A DNA stretch of 64,000 nt from positions 2,418,001 to 2,482,000 of the forward strand of contig NZ_CP035283.1 in NCBI RefSeq assembly GCF_004103755.1, read 5' to 3'. A program made the position numbers and the translations under genes. The notes under the pieces were generated by a model. It did no database searches and was not told the DNA's origin. It was given only the letters and a program-made list of their open reading frames with translations. The stretch is from Caproiciproducens sp. NJN-50. GTDB taxonomy: Bacteria; Bacillota; Clostridia; Oscillospirales; Acutalibacteraceae. Below are positions 1 through 7,439 of this stretch, piece by piece (the first letter of the stretch is position 1; each line of letters begins with the position of its first letter).

Positions 1-933
1 CTGAAGCTGGCCGGGTCCGTGCAGCTCAAGGTTCTTCTCTGGACTCTGCGCCATGCGGGAGAGCCGTTCGAGGCGCAGGATATCGCCTCGGCGCTGGGCA
101 TCGAGCGGGCCGACGTAAGAGACGCGCTGCTCTACTGGCAGGAAGCCGGGCTGTTTTCCTCGGGCGGAACGGCGGAATCTGCTAAACCGGCAAGGCCGGA
201 AACACAAGCCCCCAGCCAGCCGGCCGGGGAAACGGCCAAGCCAGCTCCCGCGGCGGAAACGCGGCGCGTGCTTTCCCGCCCGCAGAAACCGGACAGCGGG
301 TTCGTCGCAAAGCGGATTGAGGAATCGACGGATATTTCCTGTCTGATGCAGTCCGCACAGCAGGTTCTGGGGCGGCTGATTTCGGGCGGGGAATCCGCGA
401 CGCTTTTGATGATCCACGACGAGTTCGGTCTGCCCAGCGATGTGATCATCATGCTGCTTCAGTATGCCGCAAGCATTGGGAAGGCGAACATGCGTTACAT
501 AGAAAAAACAGCGATGAACTGGGCGGATGAGGAAATCAACACCCACGAAAGGGCGGAGGAGAAGCTCCTTCGCCTGACCGAGTGCCGGCAAGCCTGGCGG
601 CAGGTGGAGCAGGCGCTGGGAATGCCCCACCGTTCACCCTCTTCGAAAGAGGAGGCGTTTGCGGACACCTGGGTCGCGCAGTGGAAATTCGGCGGCGACA
701 TGATCCGCGAGGCATACGACCGGGCCGTGGACGCGACCGGAAAGTTCAGCGCAAGCTACATGAACCGGATTCTGGAGCGCTGGAAAAAAGCGAATATTTC
801 AACTGTGCAGCAGGCACAGAGGGAGACGATGGAACGGGCGGCGGCACGCAGGGACAGCAAGGGCAGTCCCCTCTCCCAGGAGCTGGATGAGTTCGAACGC
901 TCGGGAATATTTGACAATTTCGACAGGAAGTGA
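1..933 (+). CDS. DnaD-domain primosome protein (5' end cut by window)
   Basis: The reading frame is open from base 1, so the true start lies upstream of the window; the GTG at 19 is internal to a conserved-looking helix. The visible part holds a winged-helix-like N-terminal segment, a low-complexity Pro/Ala/Glu linker (about residues 50-85), and two DnaD-like helical regions (about 105-180 and 215-275), the second ending in the 'YMNRILERWKK' signature typical of DnaD/DnaB2 proteins of Firmicutes. The family helps load the replicative helicase at origin and restart forks. The downstream gene overlaps by 4 nt and encodes a DnaC-like loader, which supports the role. Confident on family; the exact position in the primosome is inferred. 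Confidence 0.85.
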   Translation: MKLAGSVQLKVLLWTLRHAGEPFEAQDIASALGIERADVRDALLYWQEAGLFSSGGTAESAKPARPETQAPSQPAGETAKPAPAAETRRVLSRPQKPDSGFVAKRIEESTDISCLMQSAQQVLGRLISGGESATLLMIHDEFGLPSDVIIMLLQYAASIGKANMRYIEKTAMNWADEEINTHERAEEKLLRLTECRQAWRQVEQALGMPHRSPSSKEEAFADTWVAQWKFGGDMIREAYDRAVDATGKFSASYMNRILERWKKANISTVQQAQRETMERAAARRDSKGSPLSQELDEFERSGIFDNFDRK

Positions 934-1937
934 TTCTGACGGGATACGATCGGGAAGTCTACGAAGCCGCGGACCGGATCCTGCGGGAGCGCCGCCGGGA
1001 AGCCGAGCTGCTGCAGGAAAAGCGCCGGACCGTTTTTTACAGCGTCTGCCCCGAAGCTCAGAAGTTGGAACAGCGCCTCGCTAAAACCGCCGTGCGCGCC
1101 GCAAAAGCCGTGCTCGGCGGAAAAAATGCGAGGGAGCAGCTGGAACTTCTCCGGGCGGAAAACTTACGGCTCCGTTCCCAGTGGAACGAGCTGCTGCGGT
1201 CGGCAAATATGACAGAAGAAGACCTGGAGCCGGCGTACCGATGCAAAAAATGCAGAGATATGGGCTACGTCGACGGCAAAATGTGTTCCTGCCTGAAAGA
1301 CTTGCTGCGCGAGGAAGCTTACCGCAGGCTGAACGCTCTGACGCCTCTTTCGCTCTCAACATTCGAGAGTTTTTCGCTTGAATATTACCCCGACAGAGTT
1401 GAACAGGGCCCCGGCCGCTCCCCTCGGAGCGCGATGCGCGAAATTCTGGAAAACTGCCGGAAATACGCCGAGGCCTTCTCCCCCGCCTCTTCGCAGAACC
1501 TGATCATGCAGGGCGCTACCGGGCTGGGCAAGACCCACCTTTCACTCTCGATTGCGAATGAGGTGCTTCAAAAAGGATTCGGCGTCGTCTACTGCTCCGT
1601 CAACAATCTGATCGCCCGGCTGGAAAACGAACATTTCGGTCGGGATGAAACCGGTGATTCCGGCAGTCTTCTGGAATCCTGCGACCTTCTGATTCTGGAT
1701 GACCTCGGGACGGAATTCCGAAGTTCTTTTTCCATTGCTGCGGTGTACAACATTGTCAACACGAGACTGCTGCTTCGCAGGCCGACCATCATCAGCACCA
1801 ACCTGTCTATGCGCGAGCTTCAGGACCGGTATTCCGACCGGTTCGCCTCCCGCGTCGCCGGAAGCTATGTTCGCCTGATGTTTCTCGGCCATGACAACAG
1901 GATGCAGCGGCTCCTCGTTCAGCACGGAAAAAAATAA
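930..1937 (+). CDS. DnaC/DnaI-like helicase-loader AAA+ ATPase
   Basis: 335 residues starting at GTG 930, which overlaps the stop of the DnaD-like gene by 4 nt and implies translational coupling. An N-terminal coiled-coil-like region is followed by a four-cysteine zinc motif (CKKC...CSC, about residues 104-120). The AAA+ core has Walker A GATGLGKT (about 194-201) and Walker B LLILDDLG (about 252-259), then a sensor-1 'STN' and an arginine-containing 'SDRFASRV' segment. The zinc motif plus AAA+ layout is that of the DnaI/DnaC loaders that deliver the replicative helicase to DNA. The stop codon lies inside the following terminator hairpin. Confidence 0.88.
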   Translation: MILTGYDREVYEAADRILRERRREAELLQEKRRTVFYSVCPEAQKLEQRLAKTAVRAAKAVLGGKNAREQLELLRAENLRLRSQWNELLRSANMTEEDLEPAYRCKKCRDMGYVDGKMCSCLKDLLREEAYRRLNALTPLSLSTFESFSLEYYPDRVEQGPGRSPRSAMREILENCRKYAEAFSPASSQNLIMQGATGLGKTHLSLSIANEVLQKGFGVVYCSVNNLIARLENEHFGRDETGDSGSLLESCDLLILDDLGTEFRSSFSIAAVYNIVNTRLLLRRPTIISTNLSMRELQDRYSDRFASRVAGSYVRLMFLGHDNRMQRLLVQHGKK

Positions 1938-1961
1938 GGATGCTCCCGGCATCCTTATTTT
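1931..1961. terminator. Bidirectional intrinsic terminator
   Basis: Perfect 12-bp stem AAAATAAGGATG / CATCCTTATTTT with a 7-nt loop, A/T runs on both sides. It lies between the convergent helicase-loader gene and prfB and overlaps the stop codon of the former. Confidence 0.85.
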
Positions 1962-1969
1962 GAAAGCGT

Positions 1970-3106
1970 TTACCTATTTTCGGAATCGGTGTTTTCCCTG
2001 CTCTGGGATTTCAGATACGCGTTGATAAACCCGTCCAGGTCGCCGTCCATCACGGCGTCGATGTTGCCGGACTCATATCCGGTACGGTGGTCCTTCGCCA
2101 ACGTATAAGGCATAAAGACGTAGGAACGGATCTGGGAGCCCCACGCGATTTCCTTCTGCACGCCCTTGATGTCCTCGATCCGCTCCAAATGCTCCCTCTC
2201 CTTGATTTCCATCAGCTTTGACTTGAGCATTCTCATGGCAACGTCGCGGTTCTGGTACTGGCTGCGCTCCACCTGGCAGGCGACGACGATGCCGGTCGGA
2301 ATATGGGTCAGCCGGACCGCGGAGGACGTCTTGTTGACCTTCTGCCCGCCGGCGCCGCTCGCACGGAAATAATCGATTTTGATGTCGTCCGGGTTGATTT
2401 CGACTTCAATCGTGTCGTCGATCTCCGGCATGACCTCGAGCGAGGCAAACGAGGTGTGCCTGCGCCCGGAGGCGTCGAACGGAGAAATCCGGACCAGGCG
2501 GTGGACGCCGGACTCCCCTTTCAGAAAGCCGTAGGCGTTCTCCCCGGCAACCAGGATGCTGGCGCTTTTCAGGCCGGCCTCTTCCCCGTCCAGATAGTCC
2601 AGCGTCTGTACGGTGAATCCGTGGCGTTCGCCCCAGCGGCAGTACATGCGGTAAAGCATCTCCGCCCAGTCCTGCGCCTCCGTGCCGCCCGCTCCCGCGT
2701 GGAACGTCAAAATCGCGTTCTTCGCGTCGTATTCGCCGGTCAGCAGCGTCGTCAGGCGCATGGAATCCAGTCCCGCGCGGAACTGTTCCAGTTCCTGCTG
2801 CGCCTGCGGAAGCAGGGAAAGATCCCCTTCTTCGTCCGCAAGCTCGATCAGCGCCATCAGGTCCTCATAGGAGGATTTCAGGCGTCCGTATGATTCTATT
2901 TTATTCTTGAGCGAACTGGACCTCTGCAGAATCCTCTGGGATTTTTCCATATCGTCCCAGAAATCCGGCGCGGTCGCCTTTTGGTCCAGCTCGGCGATCT
3001 CTTTGCGCATGCCTTCCAGGCCGAGCGCGTCGGCTAACTCCTTCAGCTCCGGCTCCAGGCCCTGGAGGGAAAGCCTCAGTTCTTCATATTGCAGCATTTG
3101 ATTCAT
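1970..3106 (-). CDS. prfB: Peptide chain release factor 2 (RF2)
   Basis: 378 residues. RF2 releases nascent peptides at UGA and UAA codons. Seen: the RF2 recognition tripeptide SPF (about residue 207, in 'VRISPFD') and the catalytic GGQ in 'SGAGGQKVNKT' (about 251-253), which is N5-methylated in bacteria generally. The N-terminal region reads straight through in one frame from ATG 3106 without the in-frame UGA and SD-like slip site that many bacteria use at about codon 25. There is therefore no programmed frameshift autoregulation visible here. The start is supported by a modest purine-rich stretch upstream. Confidence 0.97.
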   Translation of the reverse strand: MNQMLQYEELRLSLQGLEPELKELADALGLEGMRKEIAELDQKATAPDFWDDMEKSQRILQRSSSLKNKIESYGRLKSSYEDLMALIELADEEGDLSLLPQAQQELEQFRAGLDSMRLTTLLTGEYDAKNAILTFHAGAGGTEAQDWAEMLYRMYCRWGERHGFTVQTLDYLDGEEAGLKSASILVAGENAYGFLKGESGVHRLVRISPFDASGRRHTSFASLEVMPEIDDTIEVEINPDDIKIDYFRASGAGGQKVNKTSSAVRLTHIPTGIVVACQVERSQYQNRDVAMRMLKSKLMEIKEREHLERIEDIKGVQKEIAWGSQIRSYVFMPYTLAKDHRTGYESGNIDAVMDGDLDGFINAYLKSQSRENTDSENR

Positions 3107-3296
3107 CCTTCAGAATAAATTCCATTCGTTTGATTATAGAATATTTTAAGGATAAAGTCAAAAGTTACTTTCTCCCGCGCGCTATTTTATGTTGGGAAAC
3201 AGGTGAATTTATGAATTAGTTGAAAACTTATGGGGCAAAACATTGAAGTTTTCCTAAATTTTTTATAAAATGAAATTATTAAAAGGAGGCTCCTGT

Positions 3297-4349
3297 ATGA
3301 CTGATTATGTCGGTTTGAATTGTCCGGTATGCGGAAAGACATTCACTGCCGAAGACGATATCGTTGTTTGCCCCATCTGCGGCGCACCATACCACCGGCA
3401 CTGCTACGCCGAGGCCGGGAAATGTGTTTTTGAAGAAAAGCACGGAACGCCGGACGCCTGGGCACCGCCCGGTAAGGGAAAAGAGGCCGGGGAGCAGGGC
3501 CGGACCAAACGGTGCCCTCGCTGCGGTTCCTTCAATTCCGACCAGGCGCTGTTCTGCGAGCAATGCGGCCAGTCTCTGGAGGGAAAGCGCCCGAACGATC
3601 CCGGAGCGGCCCCTCCCTATGTCCCGCAGAATAACGCCCCGTTTGCCGGAGGGCAGCCGGACGGCAACCCGTTTGGCCAGAACGGCTTTCCCGGAGGACC
3701 GCCGCCGTTCTATCCCGCCGCCGGGATCCCCGGTCCGAATGAAACGATCGACGGCGTTCCCGCCGGCGATGTTGCCCGTTTCGTGCAAACCAACACACAG
3801 TACTATCTCACTGTTTTTATGAACCTGAAACGGTTCAGAAGGAACAGGTTTAACTTCTGCGCCTTTTTGTTCCCGGGCGCGTGGATGCTCTACCGCAAGC
3901 TGTACAAAGCCGGTTCCATCGTCACGGCGGTCATGTTCGGCCTGTACATAGCGTCCGCCTGGGTAACCGAACATTTTCTCAATCCGATCATCCAGTTTCT
4001 TTTCCTGCAGACCGGGATTACCGGCGACACGCTCACCCCAAGCAACGAACAGATTGAAAAGCTCATGGAATTGATTGAAAAGCTGCCTTCGTACCAGGTG
4101 ACTCTGATGGCGGTGCCGGCTTTGATCTTCCTGACTCAGCTGATTCTGATGCTTGTCTTCGGTTTTTCCGCAAACCGGATGTATCTGAAGCACTGCATCG
4201 GTAAAATCACGGCCATCCGGAAAGAAACCACACGGCCATCCGATAACGCTGTACGGATGCAGGAAGAGGGCGGGGTCAATCTTTCCCTTGCCATCTGTCT
4301 TGGGATCTGCTATTTCATTCTTTCCTATATCCCATCCATTTTTTACTAG
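3297..4349 (+). CDS. Zinc-ribbon/RING-like membrane protein (DUF2628-type)
   Basis: 350 residues from ATG 3297, chosen because AAAGGAGG sits 7 nt upstream; an upstream in-frame ATG at 3270 has no such site. The N-terminus has a RING-like zinc module (CPVC...CPIC...HRHC, residues about 8-35), then a zinc ribbon (CPRC...CEQC, about 73-92). A Pro/Gly-rich linker follows, then a DUF2628-like region (from about 165) with about three predicted membrane segments near 205-225, 280-300 and 330-348. Function of the family is unknown; zinc modules may bind partner proteins at the membrane. The gene precedes galU by 11 nt and is probably cotranscribed. Confidence 0.75.
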   Translation: MTDYVGLNCPVCGKTFTAEDDIVVCPICGAPYHRHCYAEAGKCVFEEKHGTPDAWAPPGKGKEAGEQGRTKRCPRCGSFNSDQALFCEQCGQSLEGKRPNDPGAAPPYVPQNNAPFAGGQPDGNPFGQNGFPGGPPPFYPAAGIPGPNETIDGVPAGDVARFVQTNTQYYLTVFMNLKRFRRNRFNFCAFLFPGAWMLYRKLYKAGSIVTAVMFGLYIASAWVTEHFLNPIIQFLFLQTGITGDTLTPSNEQIEKLMELIEKLPSYQVTLMAVPALIFLTQLILMLVFGFSANRMYLKHCIGKITAIRKETTRPSDNAVRMQEEGGVNLSLAICLGICYFILSYIPSIFY

Positions 4350-4360
4350 GAGAATCGAAC

Positions 4361-5236
4361 ATGAAAGTCACAAAAGCCGTTATTCCGGCGGCGGGACTCG
4401 GCACCAGAGTCCTGCCCGCCACAAAATCCATGCCAAAGGAAATGCTTCCCATTGTGGACAAGCCGGCGATTCAGTACATCGTGGAAGAGGCTGTGCGCTC
4501 CGGCATCACGGACATCTTAATCATCACAAACCGGGGCAAAGGGCTGATTGAAGACCATTTCGACCGCGTCCCCGAGCTTGAGGCAAGGCTGACGCAGAGC
4601 GGCCCCGAAAAGGAAGAAATCCTGAACGAAATCGTCGGGATCGCCCACAAGGCGAATTTCTTTTTCGTTCGGCAAAAGGAGACGCGCGGCCTGGGCCACG
4701 CGGTCGGCTGCGCGAGGTCCTTTGTCGGAAACGAGCCGTTTGCAGTGCTGTACGGCGACGATGTGGTCATCGGGGAAGACCCCGCCTGCGGACAGCTGAT
4801 CCGCGCTTACGAGGAGTACGGCAAGGGCGTCCTCGGAGTCAAGATGGTTTCTGAGGAGGCGATTTCGAAATACAGCTCCCTGAAAGTGGAACCTCTGAGG
4901 GGCAACTGGTTTTCCTGCACCGACATGGTGGAAAAGCCCTCGCCGGATCAGGTTCTCTCCCTCTATTCCATTTTGGGGCGCTGCATTCTGACTCCGGAAA
5001 TTTTCGATATTCTGGACCACACGGACCCGGGCGCGGGCGGAGAGATTCAGCTGACCGACGCCATGCGCACCCTCGCCCGCCGCGACGGCATGATCGCGGT
5101 CGAATATTCCGGGACGCGCTACGATATGGGCAACAAGCTCGGGATCATGAAAGCCCAGGTCGAAGTCGGCCTGAACCATCCCGAAATCGGGCGGGAATTC
5201 CGGGCTTATCTCAAAGAGATCTGCCAAACCCTGTAA
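4361..5236 (+). CDS. galU: UTP--glucose-1-phosphate uridylyltransferase
   Basis: 291 residues, normal for bacterial GalU. It makes UDP-glucose from UTP and glucose-1-phosphate in the cytosol, for cell-surface glycans and galactose metabolism. Seen: nucleotide-binding N-terminus 'AAGLGTRVLPATK' with the catalytic Arg and Lys of the sugar nucleotidyltransferase fold, followed by 'PKEMLPIVDKP', and the metal/UTP contact 'GDD' near residue 130. Start ATG 4361 has AGGAG 8 nt upstream. Confidence 0.96.
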   Translation: MKVTKAVIPAAGLGTRVLPATKSMPKEMLPIVDKPAIQYIVEEAVRSGITDILIITNRGKGLIEDHFDRVPELEARLTQSGPEKEEILNEIVGIAHKANFFFVRQKETRGLGHAVGCARSFVGNEPFAVLYGDDVVIGEDPACGQLIRAYEEYGKGVLGVKMVSEEAISKYSSLKVEPLRGNWFSCTDMVEKPSPDQVLSLYSILGRCILTPEIFDILDHTDPGAGGEIQLTDAMRTLARRDGMIAVEYSGTRYDMGNKLGIMKAQVEVGLNHPEIGREFRAYLKEICQTL

Positions 5237-5256
5237 TAACCGCTACAAATTTTCTA

Positions 5257-5285
5257 TTGACGGAGTTCCCGCCGGCTGATATAAT
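5257..5285 (+). promoter_or_regulatory. Sigma-A promoter of rpsF-ssb-rpsR
   Basis: TTGACG (5257-5262), 17-nt spacer, perfect TATAAT (5280-5285), directly after galU and upstream of the ribosomal protein operon. Confidence 0.85.
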
Positions 5286-5294
5286 AGTCCTGTT

Positions 5295-5338
5295 AAGCCG
5301 CTATTGCGGCTTTATCCTTGCTCCGGACACAGTTCCGG
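5295..5338 (+). promoter_or_regulatory. Candidate rpsF mRNA leader structure
   Basis: Two hairpins follow the promoter: a perfect AAGCCGC-TATT-GCGGCTT stem (5295-5312) and CCGGA...TCCGG (5323-5338). Many bacteria regulate rpsF by an S6:S18-binding leader RNA. I see hairpins in the right place but did not match the consensus of that motif, so the regulatory role is inferred. Confidence 0.4.
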
Positions 5339-5369
5339 GGCCATAAGTCCAAAAGGAGGTGTTTTGACA

Positions 5370-5717
5370 ATGGCAGATGTAAAGAATTCCTATGAAACCG
5401 TTTTTATTCTTTCCACCAAATTGGGAGAAGAGGGGATTACTTCCACAATTCAGAAGTTCAAGGATCTGATTGCGGAACACGCCACCATCGACAATGTTGA
5501 CGATTGGGGCAAACGCAGACTGGCCTATCCGATCCAGAAGGAAGAAGAGGGCTACTATACGCTGATTGCTTTCACCAGCTCCCCGGAATTCACTGCGGAA
5601 CTGGACCGTGTCTACAACATTACGGACGGCGTGCTTCGTTCCCTGATCGTGAAAAAGGAAGCTCCGGATCAGGCTAAGCCTGAAAAGGACAAGACGGAAG
5701 AGAAAAAGGAAGCGTGA
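5370..5717 (+). CDS. rpsF: 30S ribosomal protein S6
   Basis: 115 residues from ATG 5370, preceded by AAAAGGAGGTG; an upstream in-frame ATG at 5304 falls inside the leader hairpins and is rejected. Protein S6 binds S18 on the platform of the small subunit. The 'YETVFILSTKL' start and 'WGKRRLAYPIQKEEEGYY' core are diagnostic. The C-terminus is a charged Lys/Glu tail. First gene of the classic rpsF-ssb-rpsR operon. Confidence 0.97.
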   Translation: MADVKNSYETVFILSTKLGEEGITSTIQKFKDLIAEHATIDNVDDWGKRRLAYPIQKEEEGYYTLIAFTSSPEFTAELDRVYNITDGVLRSLIVKKEAPDQAKPEKDKTEEKKEA

Positions 5718-5723
5718 CCTGAA

Positions 5724-6185
5724 ATGCTGAATGTCGCTGTTCTGATGGGAAGGCTCGTCGCAGACCCGGAACTGAGGCACACGCCGAACGGGATTTCCGT
5801 GACCAGTTTTACCATCGCCGTGGATCGATCCTATGTAAAGGCCGGAACCGATCGGCAGACGGATTTTATCGACGTCGTGGCGTGGCGCAACAACGCTGAA
5901 TTTGTGTGCAAATATTTCCGGAAAGGCCAGCTGGCCGCCGTCCAAGGTTCCATTCAGACGCGGACCTACACCGATAAAGACGGAAACAAGCGCAAAGCGG
6001 TTGAGATTGTTGCCGACAATGTCCATTTTGCGGAACCGAAGCGGGAAAGCGGAGGTTCTTCCGGCGGTTATTCCAGAACCGGAAATCCGGCGAACGACCA
6101 CATCGAGCCACCGCCACCCGCATATGCAAACGGCGATACAGGTGATTTCGAGGAAATTCCATCCGATGATGATCTTCCCTTCTGA
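5724..6185 (+). CDS. ssb: Single-stranded DNA-binding protein
   Basis: 153 residues. N-terminal OB fold (residues 1-105, 'NVAVLMGRLVADPELRHTPNG'), a Gly/Ser-rich linker, and the acidic tip 'DDDLPF' that recruits replication and repair proteins in SSB family members. Lies 6 nt after rpsF and before rpsR, the conserved Firmicute order, so it is expressed with ribosomal proteins. Confidence 0.97.
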   Translation: MLNVAVLMGRLVADPELRHTPNGISVTSFTIAVDRSYVKAGTDRQTDFIDVVAWRNNAEFVCKYFRKGQLAAVQGSIQTRTYTDKDGNKRKAVEIVADNVHFAEPKRESGGSSGGYSRTGNPANDHIEPPPPAYANGDTGDFEEIPSDDDLPF

Positions 6186-6232
6186 CCTTTTGACACAACC
6201 GATTGAAGTAAAATAGAATAAGGAGGTTTCTC

Positions 6233-6493
6233 ATGGCTGACAATCAGAACGACAGACCCGTCAGGGAGCGCAGAGGCGGCCGCAAGGGCCGCAAAAAAGT
6301 CTGCAGCTTCTGCGTGGACAAGGTCGAAACCATTGATTACAAAGATGTCGCAAAGCTGCGCCGCTTTGTCTCGGAACGGGCAAAGATTCTTCCCCGCAGA
6401 GTTACCGGCACTTGTGCTCATCATCAGCGCGAATTGACGGTCGCGATCAAGCGTGCGCGCCACCTTGCATTGCTTCCGTTCAGCAGCGACTGA
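6233..6493 (+). CDS. rpsR: 30S ribosomal protein S18
   Basis: 86 residues with the S18 core 'DYKDVAKLRRFVSERAKI' and 'LPRRVTGTCAHHQREL'. It retains a CSFC pair and a third Cys (the 'C+' zinc-type form partly: C-x2-C then C...HH). Preceded by AAGGAGG. Last gene of the operon, followed at once by a strong terminator. Confidence 0.97.
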   Translation: MADNQNDRPVRERRGGRKGRKKVCSFCVDKVETIDYKDVAKLRRFVSERAKILPRRVTGTCAHHQRELTVAIKRARHLALLPFSSD

Positions 6494-6512
6494 TTCAGCG
6501 GATAAAATCGGG

Positions 6513-6560
6513 CTGCTCTGGGAATCCGGTTCACACCGGTACCAGAGCAGTTTTCCTTTT
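6513..6560 (+). terminator. Intrinsic terminator after rpsR
   Basis: CTGCTCTGG / CCAGAGCAG stem enclosing a second CCGG/CCGG hairpin, followed by TTTTCCTTTT. Confidence 0.88.
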
Positions 6561-6575
6561 TCAGGAGGCGGCCAT

Positions 6576-7370
6576 ATGCTCTTTGACATGCACGCTCATA
6601 TGTTCAGCGACAAAATCGCAGAAAAGGCGCTCTCACGCCTGGCTCTGCTGTTCGGTGACCAGCCCATTACAAACGGGACCGTCGGCGACACCGAGCAAAA
6701 GATGAAGGAATGGGGAATTACCGCTTTCACGGCTCTCAATATCGCGACAAAGCCGGGCCAGCAAAAGGTGATCAACGACTGGGCCGCGTCCGTCCAAACC
6801 GATTCCGTCCTCTGCTTCGGAACAGTGCATCCGGACGCGCCGGACGCTGCGGAGGAAGTCCTGCGGATTGCCCGTCTCGGCCTGCACGGCATAAAGCTTC
6901 ACCCCGATTCTCAGAAATTCCTGATTGCGGAGCCAAGGCTCTACCCGATTTATGAGGCGGCCTCCTCCCTCGGCCTGCCGATCACCTTTCACGTAGGGCG
7001 GGATCCGGACAGCGTGCGAAGCCCCCGCGCGGCGGCATCCGGCATCACCAGAATCTCCCGCCTGTTCCCCAATCTGACGATCATCGCCGCCCATATGGGC
7101 GGCGCAAGAATGAGCGATGAGGCAGAGCAGGTCCTTGCGGGGAAAAACGTCTATCTCGACACTTCGCTCTCAAATGTTTTTTGCCCGCCGGAACAGTTCG
7201 TCAGAATCGTCAGGAAGCACGGTTCGGAGCGTATTTTATTTGGAAGCGACTGCCCATGGCAAAGCCCGCTGGAAGAATTCAGATGGATCGAACACCTGGA
7301 TCTTCCCAGCGCGGACAGAGAGAATATCTATTGGAACAACGCGGTGCGAATCCTGAAGATCGCCAAATGA
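6576..7370 (+). CDS. Amidohydrolase family metal-dependent hydrolase
   Basis: 264 residues from ATG 6576, with AGGAGG 8 nt upstream; the longer frame back to 6453 crosses the rpsR terminator and is not used. It has the amidohydrolase_2/TatD-like TIM barrel hallmarks: 'DMHAHMF' (two metal-binding His, residues 4-8), 'GIKLHPD', 'TFHVG', 'IIAAHMGG' and 'ILFGSDCPW' with the metal Asp. Substrate cannot be told; relatives include TatD DNases, 2-pyrone dicarboxylate and decarboxylase-type enzymes. It ends at a strong terminator shared with the convergent pseudokinase gene. Confidence 0.8.
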   Translation: MLFDMHAHMFSDKIAEKALSRLALLFGDQPITNGTVGDTEQKMKEWGITAFTALNIATKPGQQKVINDWAASVQTDSVLCFGTVHPDAPDAAEEVLRIARLGLHGIKLHPDSQKFLIAEPRLYPIYEAASSLGLPITFHVGRDPDSVRSPRAAASGITRISRLFPNLTIIAAHMGGARMSDEAEQVLAGKNVYLDTSLSNVFCPPEQFVRIVRKHGSERILFGSDCPWQSPLEEFRWIEHLDLPSADRENIYWNNAVRILKIAK

Positions 7371-7391
7371 CGCTGCGGGGATGCCAATCCC

Positions 7392-7439
7392 ACAGCAAAA
7401 AGAATGCCGGGGCTTTTGCCCCGGCATTCTTTTTGCTGT
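7392..7439. terminator. Bidirectional terminator, 22-bp perfect stem
   Basis: Perfect 22-bp inverted repeat around a TTTT loop, with A5 and T5 runs inside the arms. Separates the convergent amidohydrolase and pseudokinase genes. Confidence 0.9.

Noticed and set aside
6453..6575. N-terminal extension of the amidohydrolase
   Set aside because: The stretch is the end of rpsR and its terminator; the AGGAGG-supported ATG at 6576 gives the normal metal-binding N-terminus.
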